From positions 62,001 through 126,000 of the forward strand of contig NZ_BAKG01000001.1 in assembly GCF_000614065.1 (NCBI RefSeq): a stretch of DNA of 64,000 nucleotides. Reading direction: 5' to 3'. Below, one piece after another: positions 1 to 8,839 of the stretch; the first letter of the stretch is position 1; each line of letters opens with the position of its first letter. The DNA is from Prevotella dentasini JCM 15908 (GTDB taxonomy: Bacteria > Bacteroidota > Bacteroidia > Bacteroidales > Bacteroidaceae). A model generated the notes under the pieces. The model did not search any database, was not told the origin of the DNA, and was given only the letters and a program-made list of their open reading frames with translations. The translations under genes and the position numbers were made by a program.

Positions 1-1580
1 GAGAAGTGCGGCAGCGACCTTTCGCCCATGGAGCTGAAGAATCCCCACTCTACGATTTCGGGTTCACAGCCCGTCATGAAGCAGACCAAGAACTGGTACC
101 TGCCCCTGAACGAGTATCAGGAGTGGCTCAAACAGTGGATTCTCGACGGGCATAAGGAGTGGCGGTCCAACGTCTACGGTCAGTGCAAGAGCTGGCTCGA
201 CATGGATTTGCAGCCGCGCGCGATGACCCGCGACCTCGACTGGGGTATTCCCGTACCCGTAAAGGATGCGGAAGGCAAGGTACTTTACGTCTGGTTCGAT
301 GCGCCGATTGGCTATATTTCCAACACCAAGGAGATGTGCGAACGCGATCCGGAACGCTTCGGAAACTGGGAGAAGTGGTGGAAAGACCCGGAGACGCGTC
401 TGGTTCACTTCATCGGAAAGGACAATATCGTCTTCCACTGCCTTATCTTCCCCACCATGCTCAAGCCTACGGCGACTATATTCTGCCCGACAACGTGCCG
501 GCAAACGAGTTCCTCAACCTTGAGGACGACAAGATTTCGACGAGCAAGAACTGGGCGGTCTGGCTGCACGAGTACCTGCGCGATTTCGAAGGCAAGCAGG
601 ATGTGCTGCGCTATGTGCTCACGGCCAACGCCCCGGAGACCAAGGACAACAACTTCACGTGGAAAGACTTTCAGGAGCGCAACAACTCCGAGCTGGTGGC
701 AATATACGGAAACTTCGTCAACCGCGCGCTGCAACTGACCAAGAAGTATTGGGACGGCGTGGTGCCGGCATGCGGGGAGCTGCAGGAGACCGACCGTCAG
801 GCCATTCAGGAATTCAAGGATGTGAAGACAAAGGTAGAGGCATATCTCGATGCCTTCAAGTTCCGCGAGGCACAGAAGGAGGCCATGAACCTCGCCCGAA
901 TCGGAAACAAGTACATCACCGAGTGCGAGCCGTGGAAGGTATGGAAGACCGACCCGAAGCGCGTGGAGACCATTCTCTACATCTCGCTCCAGCTCGTTGC
1001 CAACCTCAGTATCGCTTTTGAGCCGTTCCTTCCGTTCAGCAGCAGGAAGCTGCGCGAGCTGATTAACATGACGGACTACGACTGGAGCGAGCTCGGAAGC
1101 ACCGACCTGCTCGCTGCCGGAAAGCAGCTTGCCGAGCCGGAACTGCTCTTTGAGAAGATTGAGGACGGGGCTATCGAGGCCCAGCTGCAGAAGCTCGCCG
1201 ACACAAAGAAGGAGAATGAGGCTTCCGGCTACAAGGCTGAACCCGTCAAGGCGGAGATTCCGTTCGACGACTTCGAGAAGCTCGACATACGGGTGGGCCA
1301 TATTGTCAGGTGCGAGAAGGTGAAGAAGAGCAAGAAGCTCCTTCAGTTCACCATCGACGACGGTTCGGGCAAGGAGCGCACCATCCTCAGCGGAATAGCC
1401 GCCTACTACGAGCCGGAACAGCTGACGGGCAAGGATGTCCTTTTCGTAGCGAACTTTGCGCCCCGCAAGATGATGGGCATTGAGAGTCAGGGAATGATTC
1501 TCTCTGCTGTCAATTTCGACGGTTCGCTCTCCGTAACAACTACCTTGGGCGAGGTAAAGCCGGGAAGTCAGGTGGGATAA
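1..1580 (+). CDS. metG: Methionyl-tRNA synthetase, 5'-truncated, one frameshift
   Basis: Charges tRNA-Met with methionine in the cytoplasm. The gene starts before the window; about 526 residues of an enzyme usually near 680 are visible. The class I signature appears as KISTS (KMSKS-like) in [11 protein letters not shown], coded near nt 526-560. The last ~110 residues are a C-terminal tRNA-binding (OB-fold, EMAP/Trbp111-type) domain beginning near [12 protein letters not shown]. The reading frame slips at nt ~465: ctcaagcct should read ctcaaggcct to keep [12 protein letters not shown] in frame, so one G appears to be missing. Both sides match MetRS without a gap, so this is one gene. Confidence in identity is high; the frameshift is probably a sequence error. 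Confidence 0.95.
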
Positions 1581-1684
1581 TACCCGTCTCAAGCATCGCA
1601 TCCAGCCGTCCGCAACCATCCTGTCCCTTAAAGAGGAGGGTCTGAATAGTGGGTATGGGGACGGAGAAGATATAAAAAGAAAAG

Positions 1685-1724
1685 GCAACCAGCACATTCC
1701 AAGGAATAGACTGGTTGCTTTTTT
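1685..1724 (+). terminator. Intrinsic terminator after metG
   Basis: GCAACCAG (1685-1692) pairs with CTGGTTGC (1711-1718), with an inner attcc/ggaat stem in the loop, followed by a run of six T. Confidence 0.8.
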
Positions 1725-1736
1725 CGTCACGGATGC

Positions 1737-1767
1737 TTGCCAGAGTCCGTGGAAATAGGTATCTTTG
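1737..1767 (+). promoter_or_regulatory. Bacteroidetes-type promoter for the 1811 gene
   Basis: The -7 box TATCTTTG lies at 1760-1767, with TTG at 1737-1739 giving a 20-bp spacing. It is about 43 bp upstream of the chosen start codon. Confidence 0.65.
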
Positions 1768-1810
1768 CCGTTGCAAGAATATCTTTATCCTTGCAGCAAA
1801 GCAAAAAGAC

Positions 1811-2638
1811 ATGAAGGCAAATATTCTTATATGGATGTTCTTGTTCGTCTCCGTCAACAATTGCATGGCAGGCGACGGCTGTTCCGTTTCAGCTCCCGGC
1901 AGAGAAGACTCCGTAACCGTCAGCGGACGGGTAACCGACTTCAGCGGAAATCCTGTGGACAGTTGCTCGGTTGGATGGATGTCTCCGAGTTTCTCGGGCA
2001 TCAAGGAGGTGCTGACCAATCAGGACGGCTACTATTCCGCAAGGATAAGGAAAGGAACCTATTATGCCATGACGGCCCTCTATATGCCGTCTTATCCACA
2101 CGTGGAGAAGCCCTTCCCGGCCGACAAGCAGCGGTTGGAGTTCTGGGCATGGAACTTTGTTGCCGACCGCGACACGACGTTCAACATCCGCTATCACCGC
2201 ATGGAGGTATATGGTATCAATGCCTTTAATGTGCAGGGTGCCACGCCGACGTTTGTCATCTACGTGCGCCCCATGTCGCTGACACGTAACATTGAGGTTG
2301 GGCCGGGGAAGAGCTTGCATGCTTCCGACACGGACAACAGCACGACAGAAGCCCTTGCCCCCGATGCCCAATTGCTGCAATGGGCACCGCCTGCCTCCGA
2401 ACTGGAAACCAAGGTATGGATAGACGGTGAGCTGGTGAAAGTGCTCTTGAAGCAAGAAATCAAGGAGTATGTCAATGCAAACGAATATTGCAACGCCTAT
2501 TTGCTGACGGTAAGCATGCCCCGGAAATGGTCTTCCACACCCTATACAACCTTCAATATCCACCTGAAAGACACACGGACGGGCGACGAAGGTGAAGGAG
2601 TGTACTATCTGGAACGCCAAAAGTATGTCGGCCGATAG
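1811..2638 (+). CDS. Secreted protein with carboxypeptidase-like regulatory domain
   Basis: A 275-residue exported protein of unknown function. The N-terminus has a hydrophobic segment (ILIWMFLFVSV) fitting a signal peptide. Residues about 35-95 (SVTVSGRVTDFSGNPVDSC ... DGYYSARIRKGTYY) look like a carboxypeptidase regulatory-like / CarboxypepD_reg beta-sandwich, common in Bacteroidetes exported proteins. The remainder is not recognised. An in-frame upstream ATG at 1715 lies inside the metG terminator and upstream of the promoter, so the ATG at 1811 with its signal peptide is preferred. It is a lone gene between a terminator and the helicase. Confidence 0.7.
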   Translation: MKANILIWMFLFVSVNNCMAGDGCSVSAPGREDSVTVSGRVTDFSGNPVDSCSVGWMSPSFSGIKEVLTNQDGYYSARIRKGTYYAMTALYMPSYPHVEKPFPADKQRLEFWAWNFVADRDTTFNIRYHRMEVYGINAFNVQGATPTFVIYVRPMSLTRNIEVGPGKSLHASDTDNSTTEALAPDAQLLQWAPPASELETKVWIDGELVKVLLKQEIKEYVNANEYCNAYLLTVSMPRKWSSTPYTTFNIHLKDTRTGDEGEGVYYLERQKYVGR

Positions 2639-2768
2639 GCACTACTGCGTTGCGGCATCGGCTGCCGCCCTATGCCGACAAGCCCAAACGGCAACCTGTA
2701 CCATTCGGGAGGAAAACCGCCGGACAGCGTTCTGAAGCCGGCTTCTCCCCCTTATCATTCATTCTCTC

Positions 2769-4778
2769 ATGCAACAAGACTCTCCCATACAGGCACTACA
2801 GCGGCAGCGGATGCTGCTCCAGATGGAATATTATGCCGAAAAAGAAACCTTTCGGAAGCAGACCGAGGCCATCGGCATGCGGAGAAAGGTGAAGCGGGGC
2901 GACGCATGGTTTCCGCTAAAGGTAGGAAAACGATTCTACAACGGGATGAATCAGCTCTGCGTGGAAGTTTTCCGAACCCGCGACCAAGACATAGAGCACA
3001 ACTTTGAGTTCGGCCGTCCGCTTCTCTTCTTCAGGCAGGGAGAGGGCGACAAAGCCCCTCTCAGATACTATTCCTTCACTGCCACGGTATCATACGTCGA
3101 CGGCGACCGCATGGTTGTGGCCGTTCCCGACTCCGCTCCGCTGCCGGAACTGCAAGGCGCGACCGACCCAGTGGGCTGCCAACTCTCTTTCGACGAGACA
3201 AGCTACCAGATGATGTTCGACGCGCTCGACCGCGCCATCAAGGCGAAGGGCACGCGGCTGGCTTATCTCCGCGACCTCTTCTATTCGCGGCAAAAGGCCG
3301 GCAGGTTTTCCTTCGCTCCCCTGCGCCTCCCGTGGCTGAATCCGACACAGGAAAAGGCGGTCAACGAGGTACTTTGGGCAAAGGACGTAGCCGTCGTACA
3401 CGGCCCTCCCGGAACGGGAAAGACAACCACTCTCGTCGAGGCAATCAATGAGACGCTGATGCGCGAGAGCCAAGTCTTGGTCTGTGCACAAAGCAATATG
3501 GCCGTCGACTGGATTAGCGAGAAGCTCGTCGACCGCGGTATCAACGTGCTGCGCATAGGAAATCCGAGCCGTGTCAACGACAAGATGCTCGCCTTCACCT
3601 ACGAGCGGAGGTTTGAATCCCACCCCGACTATCCGCAGCTATGGGCCATCCGTAAGGCCGTCCGGCAGCTGCGGAACGGCCGCAGGAACGGGTCGGAAAA
3701 CTTCCATCAGAAGCTCGACCGGCTCAAGAGCCGCGCCACGGAACTGGAGATACGCATCAATGCCGAGCTGTTTGCCGAAGCGCGCGTCGTTGCCTCCACC
3801 CTTGTGGGGTCCAACAGCCGCGTGATGGAGGGGCAGAAGTTTGCCACCCTCTTCATCGACGAGGCGGCACAGGCTTTGGAAGCCGCCTGCTGGATTCCCA
3901 TCCGCAGGGCGTCGCGCGTCGTTTTTGCCGGAGACCATTGCCAGCTTCCGCCTACGGTGAAGAGCTTTGCCGCCTTGCAGGCAGGATTGGGAAAAACGCT
4001 TATGGAGCGCATTGTGGCGAACAAGCCCGAGGTGGTTACGCTCCTGAAGGTGCAGTATCGGATGAATGAAGAAATCATGCGTTTCTCGTCAGACTGGTTC
4101 TACCGCGGCGAGGTGGAGAGTGCACCGCAAATCAGATACCGCGGCATACTCGACTACGACCACCCGATGGTCTGGATAGACACGTCGGACGAAGCCGCGG
4201 CAGCGCAGGGCATCGCCCGGAGCAGTACCGACACGCCGTCAGGGCACTCTCAGAACACCGTTGAGCAACCTGCCCTCCCGCCGGCCGGAGACGGAAACAA
4301 GCCGGGCGCGTCCTCCTTCCACGAGCAGTTTGTGGGCGAGAGCTTCGGGCGCATCAACAAGGGCGAGGCGGAGCTGACGCTGAAGACCCTCGAAGACTAT
4401 CTGACGAAGATAGGCAGGCAGCGAGTCCTCGACGAGCAGATAGACATAGGCATTATTTCTCCCTACCGCGCACAGGTGCAATACCTCCGCGGTCTCATCA
4501 GGAAGCGTGAGTTCTTCAGGCCCTACCGCCGTCTTGTCAGCGTGAATACCGTCGACGGATTCCAAGGACAGGAGCGCGATGTCATTCTTATCTCCCTCGT
4601 GCGTGCCAACGAAGACGGGCAGATAGGCTTCCTCCGCGACCTCCGCCGCATGAATGTCGCCATCACGCGTGCCCGGATGAAGCTCATCATTCTGGGCAGT
4701 GCGGCCACGATGTCGCGCCATCCGTTCTACAAAAAGCTGTTTGAGTACATACAGGGAATATGCCGCGAGGCCGACTGA
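2769..4778 (+). CDS. SF1B DNA/RNA helicase, DNA2/NAM7/SMUBP-2-like
   Basis: A 669-residue superfamily 1 helicase. Walker A is GPPGTGKTTT (about residue 212), Walker B/motif II is IDEAAQA (about 364), motif III is AGDHCQLPPT, motif V is VDGFQGQERDVILIS (about 593) and motif VI is NVAITRAR (about 628). The N-terminal 170 residues resemble the beta-barrel region of IGHMBP2/SMUBP-2-type helicases. A Ser/Pro/Gly-rich, low-complexity insert (about residues 478-520) separates the motor halves. Such enzymes unwind nucleic acid in an ATP-dependent manner; the substrate cannot be inferred here. It stands alone and is followed by a 22-bp-period repeat array. The start gives a plausible N-terminus, but no strong ribosome binding site is visible. 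Confidence 0.88.
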   Translation: MQQDSPIQALQRQRMLLQMEYYAEKETFRKQTEAIGMRRKVKRGDAWFPLKVGKRFYNGMNQLCVEVFRTRDQDIEHNFEFGRPLLFFRQGEGDKAPLRYYSFTATVSYVDGDRMVVAVPDSAPLPELQGATDPVGCQLSFDETSYQMMFDALDRAIKAKGTRLAYLRDLFYSRQKAGRFSFAPLRLPWLNPTQEKAVNEVLWAKDVAVVHGPPGTGKTTTLVEAINETLMRESQVLVCAQSNMAVDWISEKLVDRGINVLRIGNPSRVNDKMLAFTYERRFESHPDYPQLWAIRKAVRQLRNGRRNGSENFHQKLDRLKSRATELEIRINAELFAEARVVASTLVGSNSRVMEGQKFATLFIDEAAQALEAACWIPIRRASRVVFAGDHCQLPPTVKSFAALQAGLGKTLMERIVANKPEVVTLLKVQYRMNEEIMRFSSDWFYRGEVESAPQIRYRGILDYDHPMVWIDTSDEAAAAQGIARSSTDTPSGHSQNTVEQPALPPAGDGNKPGASSFHEQFVGESFGRINKGEAELTLKTLEDYLTKIGRQRVLDEQIDIGIISPYRAQVQYLRGLIRKREFFRPYRRLVSVNTVDGFQGQERDVILISLVRANEDGQIGFLRDLRRMNVAITRARMKLIILGSAATMSRHPFYKKLFEYIQGICREAD

Positions 4779-4818
4779 CCGGCAGACAGGGAGAACCGTT
4801 CCGGCTTGTCCGCCTGAC

Positions 4819-4879
4819 GAAAGCGGCACTTTGACCATGCGGACAAGCCCGTTTCGCACGGTCAAAGTGCCGCTTTCGC
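4819..4879. repeat. 22-bp-period quasi-palindrome array, copy 1
   Basis: Three 17-bp units (4819-4835, 4841-4857, 4863-4879) with 5-bp spacers catgc and acggt. The outer units form a 19-bp inverted repeat (4818-4836 with 4860-4878); the middle unit is degenerate (ggacaagcccgtttcgc). It lies between the helicase and folP. The same spacer catgc and middle unit recur in copy 6. Confidence 0.85.
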
Positions 4880-5122
4880 TGCGTCGTTCCTATCGTGTTG
4901 ACAATCAGCTGTTTATGTTCGGCCGATTTTTCCTGTTCCTGCGGCTGCATTTCCTGCCGGTTCTGGAGGTCGGAGCGGTGCTGACAGAAAGGGCAGATTT
5001 CCCCCTCCCGGGCTGCAAGCGGCAGGCTGTGCATGCCCCTTGACAGCTTGCCGAAACAGCCTTACCTTGGGTGCGCCGCCCTAATTTTTATTAATGCAGC
5101 AATGAAAAACGGGGAGAATCCT

Positions 5123-5152
5123 TTGCATTGTGGAGGATTTGCACTAACTTTG
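5123..5152 (+). promoter_or_regulatory. folP promoter
   Basis: -7 box TAACTTTG at 5145-5152, TTG at 5123-5125, spacing 19 bp. The expected start of transcription falls almost on the ATG at 5158. Confidence 0.65.
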
Positions 5153-5157
5153 CCGTT

Positions 5158-5997
5158 ATGGAAAATACCCAACCAACAACAGGCATACGCCCGACAGACT
5201 ATACGATGAACGTCCGTGGACGGTTATTCGACCTCAGCCGTCCCTGCGTGATGGGCATACTCAACGTTACGCCCGACTCTTTCTTTGCCGGCAGCAGAGT
5301 GCAGACGGCAGAGGCCATCCGTGCCAGAGCCAATCAGATTATGGCAGAAGGCGGCAGGATTATAGACGTAGGTGCCTGCTCCACGCGTCCGGGCGGCGAT
5401 GTTGTGGACGAGGAGGAGGAGATGCGGCGGCTTGCCATGGCACTCCCCGTCATCAGGGAGGCGCAGCCCGATGCCGTTATCTCGGTAGACACCTTCCGCG
5501 CGTCGGTGGCCCGGAGAACGGTAGAGGAGTTCGGAGCCGACATCATCAACGACGTGGAGGAGGGGAGAGACCCCGCAATGTTCCGCACCGTGGCGGAACT
5601 GGGCGTGCCCTATATCCTTATGTCGACGGCAGCCACGCTGGAGGAGATGCTCGCAGGTTTTGCCCGTGAGGTTCAGCAGCTGCGGTCGCTCGGGCAGAAA
5701 GACATCATCCTCGACCCGGGCTTCGGCTTCGGCAAAGGCCCCGTAGACGGCAACTATTCCCTCCTTGGCGAGATGGAACGCCTGCACGTCATGGAGCTTC
5801 CGCTTCTGGTCGGCATCAGCCGCAAGAGAATGATACACCAGCTGCTCGGCATCACCCCGGAAGAGAGCCTGAACGGCACGACCGTGCTCAACACCATAGC
5901 CCTGCTGAAGGGTGCTGCCATCCTGCGCGTACACGATGTCCGTGCAGCGGCAGAGGCAGTGAGGATAGTCGGGAAGATGAGAGACAGCCGGAAGTAG
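5158..5997 (+). CDS. folP: Dihydropteroate synthase
   Basis: Condenses p-aminobenzoate with hydroxymethyl-dihydropterin diphosphate in folate synthesis (cytoplasm). It has 279 residues, normal for the family. Signatures are MGILNVTPDSF, SVDTFRASVA, DIINDVEEG, DPGFGFGK and the C-terminal GISRKRMI. The promoter predicts a start at or within a few bases of the ATG at 5158, so translation may be leaderless. The in-frame ATG at 5206 (MNVRGRLFDLS) is a credible alternative, since homologues often begin at this point. A longer reading to 5128 would begin upstream of the promoter box. It is followed after 38 bp by cdaA, a common Bacteroidales pairing, probably one operon. Confidence 0.93.
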   Translation: MENTQPTTGIRPTDYTMNVRGRLFDLSRPCVMGILNVTPDSFFAGSRVQTAEAIRARANQIMAEGGRIIDVGACSTRPGGDVVDEEEEMRRLAMALPVIREAQPDAVISVDTFRASVARRTVEEFGADIINDVEEGRDPAMFRTVAELGVPYILMSTAATLEEMLAGFAREVQQLRSLGQKDIILDPGFGFGKGPVDGNYSLLGEMERLHVMELPLLVGISRKRMIHQLLGITPEESLNGTTVLNTIALLKGAAILRVHDVRAAAEAVRIVGKMRDSRK

Positions 5998-6035
5998 TGT
6001 CCCAAGAGGAAGGAGAATAAAAAAGAACGGTTCCC

Positions 6036-6806
6036 ATGTTTTTTGAATTTGGCATTAAAGACATTGTAGATATAGTCCTCGTGGCACTCATGCTGTACTA
6101 TATCTACCGTCTGATGAAAGAGTCGCGGTCGCTGAACATCTTCATCGGCATCATGGTTTTCGTCATCGTGTGGCTCATAGTCAGCCAAGTGCTGGAGATG
6201 CGTCTTCTCGGTAGTATCATGGACAAGCTCGTCTCGGTGGGCGTCATCGGTCTCGTCGTGCTCTTCCTCGAAGAGATACGCCACTTCCTCTACAGCCTTG
6301 GTGCCCACGGCAAGCTGAAGGGGCTGATGCAGTTCTTCACGGGAGCACGCAAGGACGAGGTAGACAAGGAAACCATTATGCCCATCGTGATGGCGTGCAT
6401 GAACCTCAGCCGCGGCAAGGTAGGCGCGCTGATAGTGATAGAGCGCGGAGTCATGCTGGAGGACATTGTGGAGACGGGCGACCTGATAGACGCACGCATC
6501 AACCAGCGGCTCATAGAAAACATCTTCTTCAAGAACTCGCCCCTCCACGACGGTGCGATGGTCATATCGAAGAAACGCATCAAGGCTGCCGGCTGCATAC
6601 TGCCCGTGAGCCACAAGCAGGACATTCCCAAGGAACTCGGTCTCCGCCACCGTGCCGCCATGGGCATATCGCAGGATTCCGACGCCCTTGCCATCGTCGT
6701 GTCCGAAGAGACGGGGCGCATCAGCACGGCACTGCACGGGGAGTTTCAGCTGCGCCTTTCGGCAGAGCAGCTCGAAAGCATCCTGACCGACAACATGAGG
6801 GGATAG
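6036..6806 (+). CDS. cdaA: Diadenylate cyclase (CdaA/DacA type)
   Basis: Makes cyclic di-AMP from two ATP at the inner membrane. It has 256 residues. Three hydrophobic segments occupy roughly residues 8-80, followed by a DisA_N catalytic domain with the DGA motif (LHDGAMVI, about residue 171) and the RHR motif (RHRAAMGIS, about 204). The order and length match CdaA. The gene lies directly downstream of folP and is probably co-transcribed. No CdaR-like regulator or GlmM gene is adjacent, unlike the Firmicutes arrangement. Confidence 0.93.
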   Translation: MFFEFGIKDIVDIVLVALMLYYIYRLMKESRSLNIFIGIMVFVIVWLIVSQVLEMRLLGSIMDKLVSVGVIGLVVLFLEEIRHFLYSLGAHGKLKGLMQFFTGARKDEVDKETIMPIVMACMNLSRGKVGALIVIERGVMLEDIVETGDLIDARINQRLIENIFFKNSPLHDGAMVISKKRIKAAGCILPVSHKQDIPKELGLRHRAAMGISQDSDALAIVVSEETGRISTALHGEFQLRLSAEQLESILTDNMRG

Positions 6807-6954
6807 CCGTGCCGGTGGGAATCCTCCGCAGGCAGTCTCCTTCATCCCGTGTCCCCGATACCGCCCGCGGAGCAGGGCGATACCCCACGGATGCCCTGTC
6901 CGAAAACTCCACGGGCGAGATACGGGAAGCATTGTTCAATCAATAAAATACAAT

Positions 6955-7353
6955 ATGCTGCAACGAGATTATTTCATCAGAATACTACAGGAGTTTGCGG
7001 CCGCACTGGCCCTTTTCCTTGAAAAGAAGAAAGACGACAAGGACGACGACCTCAGGGAACTCTACCGTCAGTACGTGGGCGACTATGAGCTGCTGCGCAA
7101 TTGCAGCGTAGAAGAACTCCTGACCTATGCCTCCGAGCAATGGAACGACGAGGAGCGGACAGACCGCATCGGCATGGTGGCAGAGCTGCTCTACGCCGAG
7201 GCCTTGCTGAAGACGCCGGTACTGCGCCGGATGCTCATGGAGAAAGCCTACCGCCTCTTCGACTACGTGGAGGAAAACGGCAGCACATTCTCCATAGAAC
7301 GGCAGCAGAAAATGGCTGCCCTGCGCGCAGAACTGGCCCAAATAGGCCTGTAG
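6955..7353 (+). CDS. Uncharacterised 132-residue helical protein
   Basis: I do not recognise this family with confidence. The protein is acidic, apparently all-helical and without signal peptide. It starts MLQRDYFIRILQEFAAALA and has a Lys/Asp-rich linker (KKKDDKDDD) near residue 25. The N-terminus recalls the short DUF6483-type proteins of Firmicutes, but that is a weak impression. The 148-bp gap after cdaA holds no gene. Codon use matches its neighbours and no frameshift is seen, so it is likely a real gene. Confidence 0.6.
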   Translation: MLQRDYFIRILQEFAAALALFLEKKKDDKDDDLRELYRQYVGDYELLRNCSVEELLTYASEQWNDEERTDRIGMVAELLYAEALLKTPVLRRMLMEKAYRLFDYVEENGSTFSIERQQKMAALRAELAQIGL

Positions 7354-7388
7354 GGAGACCAATATCGAAAATATATTGCCGTAAGACT

Positions 7389-7418
7389 TTGCGGTTTGTA
7401 TTCTTTTGACTATTTTTG
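7389..7418 (+). promoter_or_regulatory. Promoter for the UPF0597 gene
   Basis: TATTTTTG at 7411-7418 with TTG at 7389-7391 (19-bp spacing), 27 bp upstream of the ATG. Confidence 0.6.
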
Positions 7419-7444
7419 TACCATCGAAACCTAAGACAAACATT

Positions 7445-8734
7445 ATGCTTGAGAAAAACATCAGAGAACAGATTATCAGACTGATACAGCAGCAGGTGGT
7501 TCCTGCCGTAGGCTGTACCGAGCCGATGGCGGTGGCATTGTGTACCGCCCGCGCGACAGAACTGCTGGGCAGACGCCCCGAGAAAATCACCCTTCAGCTT
7601 TCCGCCAACATCCTGAAGAACGCCATGGGCGTGGGAATCCCCGGAACCGGCATGATAGGCCTGCCCATAGCCGTATCGCTGGGCGCGCTGATAGGAAAGT
7701 CGGAGTACAAGCTCGAAGTCATCAAGGACCTTACCCCCGAGACTCTCGAAGAGGGCAAGCAATACATGGCCGGCGACCATATCTCCATCAGCCTCAAGAT
7801 GGGAATTTCCGAGAAGTTGTATATTGAGGTCGACTGTGAGGCCGGGGGACACAAGCTACCGCCATCATTTCCGGCAGCCACACGAACTTCATCTTCGAGC
7901 GGCTCGACGACAAGGTACTGCTCGACTGCAATGCTGCCAGCGAGGCGACGGAACAGGCACAGCAGCCCGAGCTGAACCTGCGCACCGTATGGGATTTCGC
8001 CACCACGACACCCGTAGACGAGATAAAGTTCATCATTGAAGCCAAGCGGTACAATCTCCGCGCTGCCTCAGAGTCGCTCAAGGGGAACTACGGCCACTGC
8101 CTCGGAAAGGTGATGGACCGTCCGCTCAGCCGCGGTATCTTTGGCGACAGCATCTATTCGCACATCATCGCCAAGACGGCTTCGGCATGCGATGCCCGTA
8201 TGGGAGGCGCGCTGATACCCGTCATGAGCAACAGCGGTTCGGGAAATCAGGCATCTGCGCCACCAATCCCGTGGCCGTGTTTGCCAAGGAAAACAAGAAC
8301 ACCCCGGAAGAGCTGATACGTGCGCTGACCCTCAGCCACCTGACGGCCATCTACATCAAACAGAGCCTTGGCGCACTTTCGGCTCTCTGCGGATGCGTCG
8401 TGGCAAGCATCGGGTCGAGCTGCGGAATCACCTATCTTATGGGAGGCAGCTACGAGAACGCTTGCCACGCGGTGAAGAACATGATAGCCAACATAACGGG
8501 CATGATATGCGACGGGGCAAAGCCCAGCTGTTCGCTCAAGATTTCGTCGGGAGTATCGACTGCCGTTCTCTCTGCACAATGGCCATGGAGGGCAAGTTCG
8601 TTACCTCGGCAGAGGGAATCATCGACGACGACGTAGACCGCTCCATCCACAACCTGACCAATATCGGCAAGGATGCCATGTGTGCTACCGACGACATGGT
8701 GCTCAACATCATGACCCACAAGGGAGGCTGCTGA
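7445..8734 (+). CDS. UPF0597 / serine dehydratase alpha-like (CyuA/YhaM family), three frameshifts
   Basis: Family members are Fe-S proteins related to L-serine dehydratase alpha subunits; E. coli CyuA (YhaM) and archaeal relatives degrade L-cysteine. Seen here: the conserved N-terminus VVPAVGCTEPMAVAL, the central NSGSGNQ-GICATNPV, and the C-terminal IGSSCGITYLMGG ... CDGAKPSCSLKISSG with several conserved Cys. About 430 residues when repaired. The frame breaks at ~7855 (aagct for aaggct), ~8250 (caggcatc for cagggcatc) and ~8577 (one base missing before atggcc). Each repair restores the family sequence exactly, so the gene is probably intact in the organism. Whether the substrate is cysteine or serine cannot be decided. 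Confidence 0.85.
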
Positions 8735-8787
8735 CGGTCTGCCGATGATATTCATGCAATAGGAAAACTGCCGTCATGGCAACTGAC

Positions 8788-8821
8788 AAGGGCCTCCCGT
8801 ATCCGGATACGGGAGGCCCTT
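8788..8821. terminator. Perfect 34-bp palindrome between convergent genes
   Basis: Two 17-base arms, AAGGGCCTCCCGTATCC and its exact complement, with no loop. It sits between the UPF0597 gene (+) and the TPR regulator (-), 20 bp from the latter's stop codon. There is no strong T-run on either side, so it may be a bidirectional terminator or a palindromic binding site. Confidence 0.6.
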
Positions 8822-8839
8822 GCTTTCTGGCAGGTGGCA

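Noticed and set aside
4687..5043. Small proteins with repeated KVPLSxxxNGTFV-type text across several intergenic regions
   Set aside because: These frames are only translations of the 22-bp arrays; no ribosome sites, and frames differ between copies.
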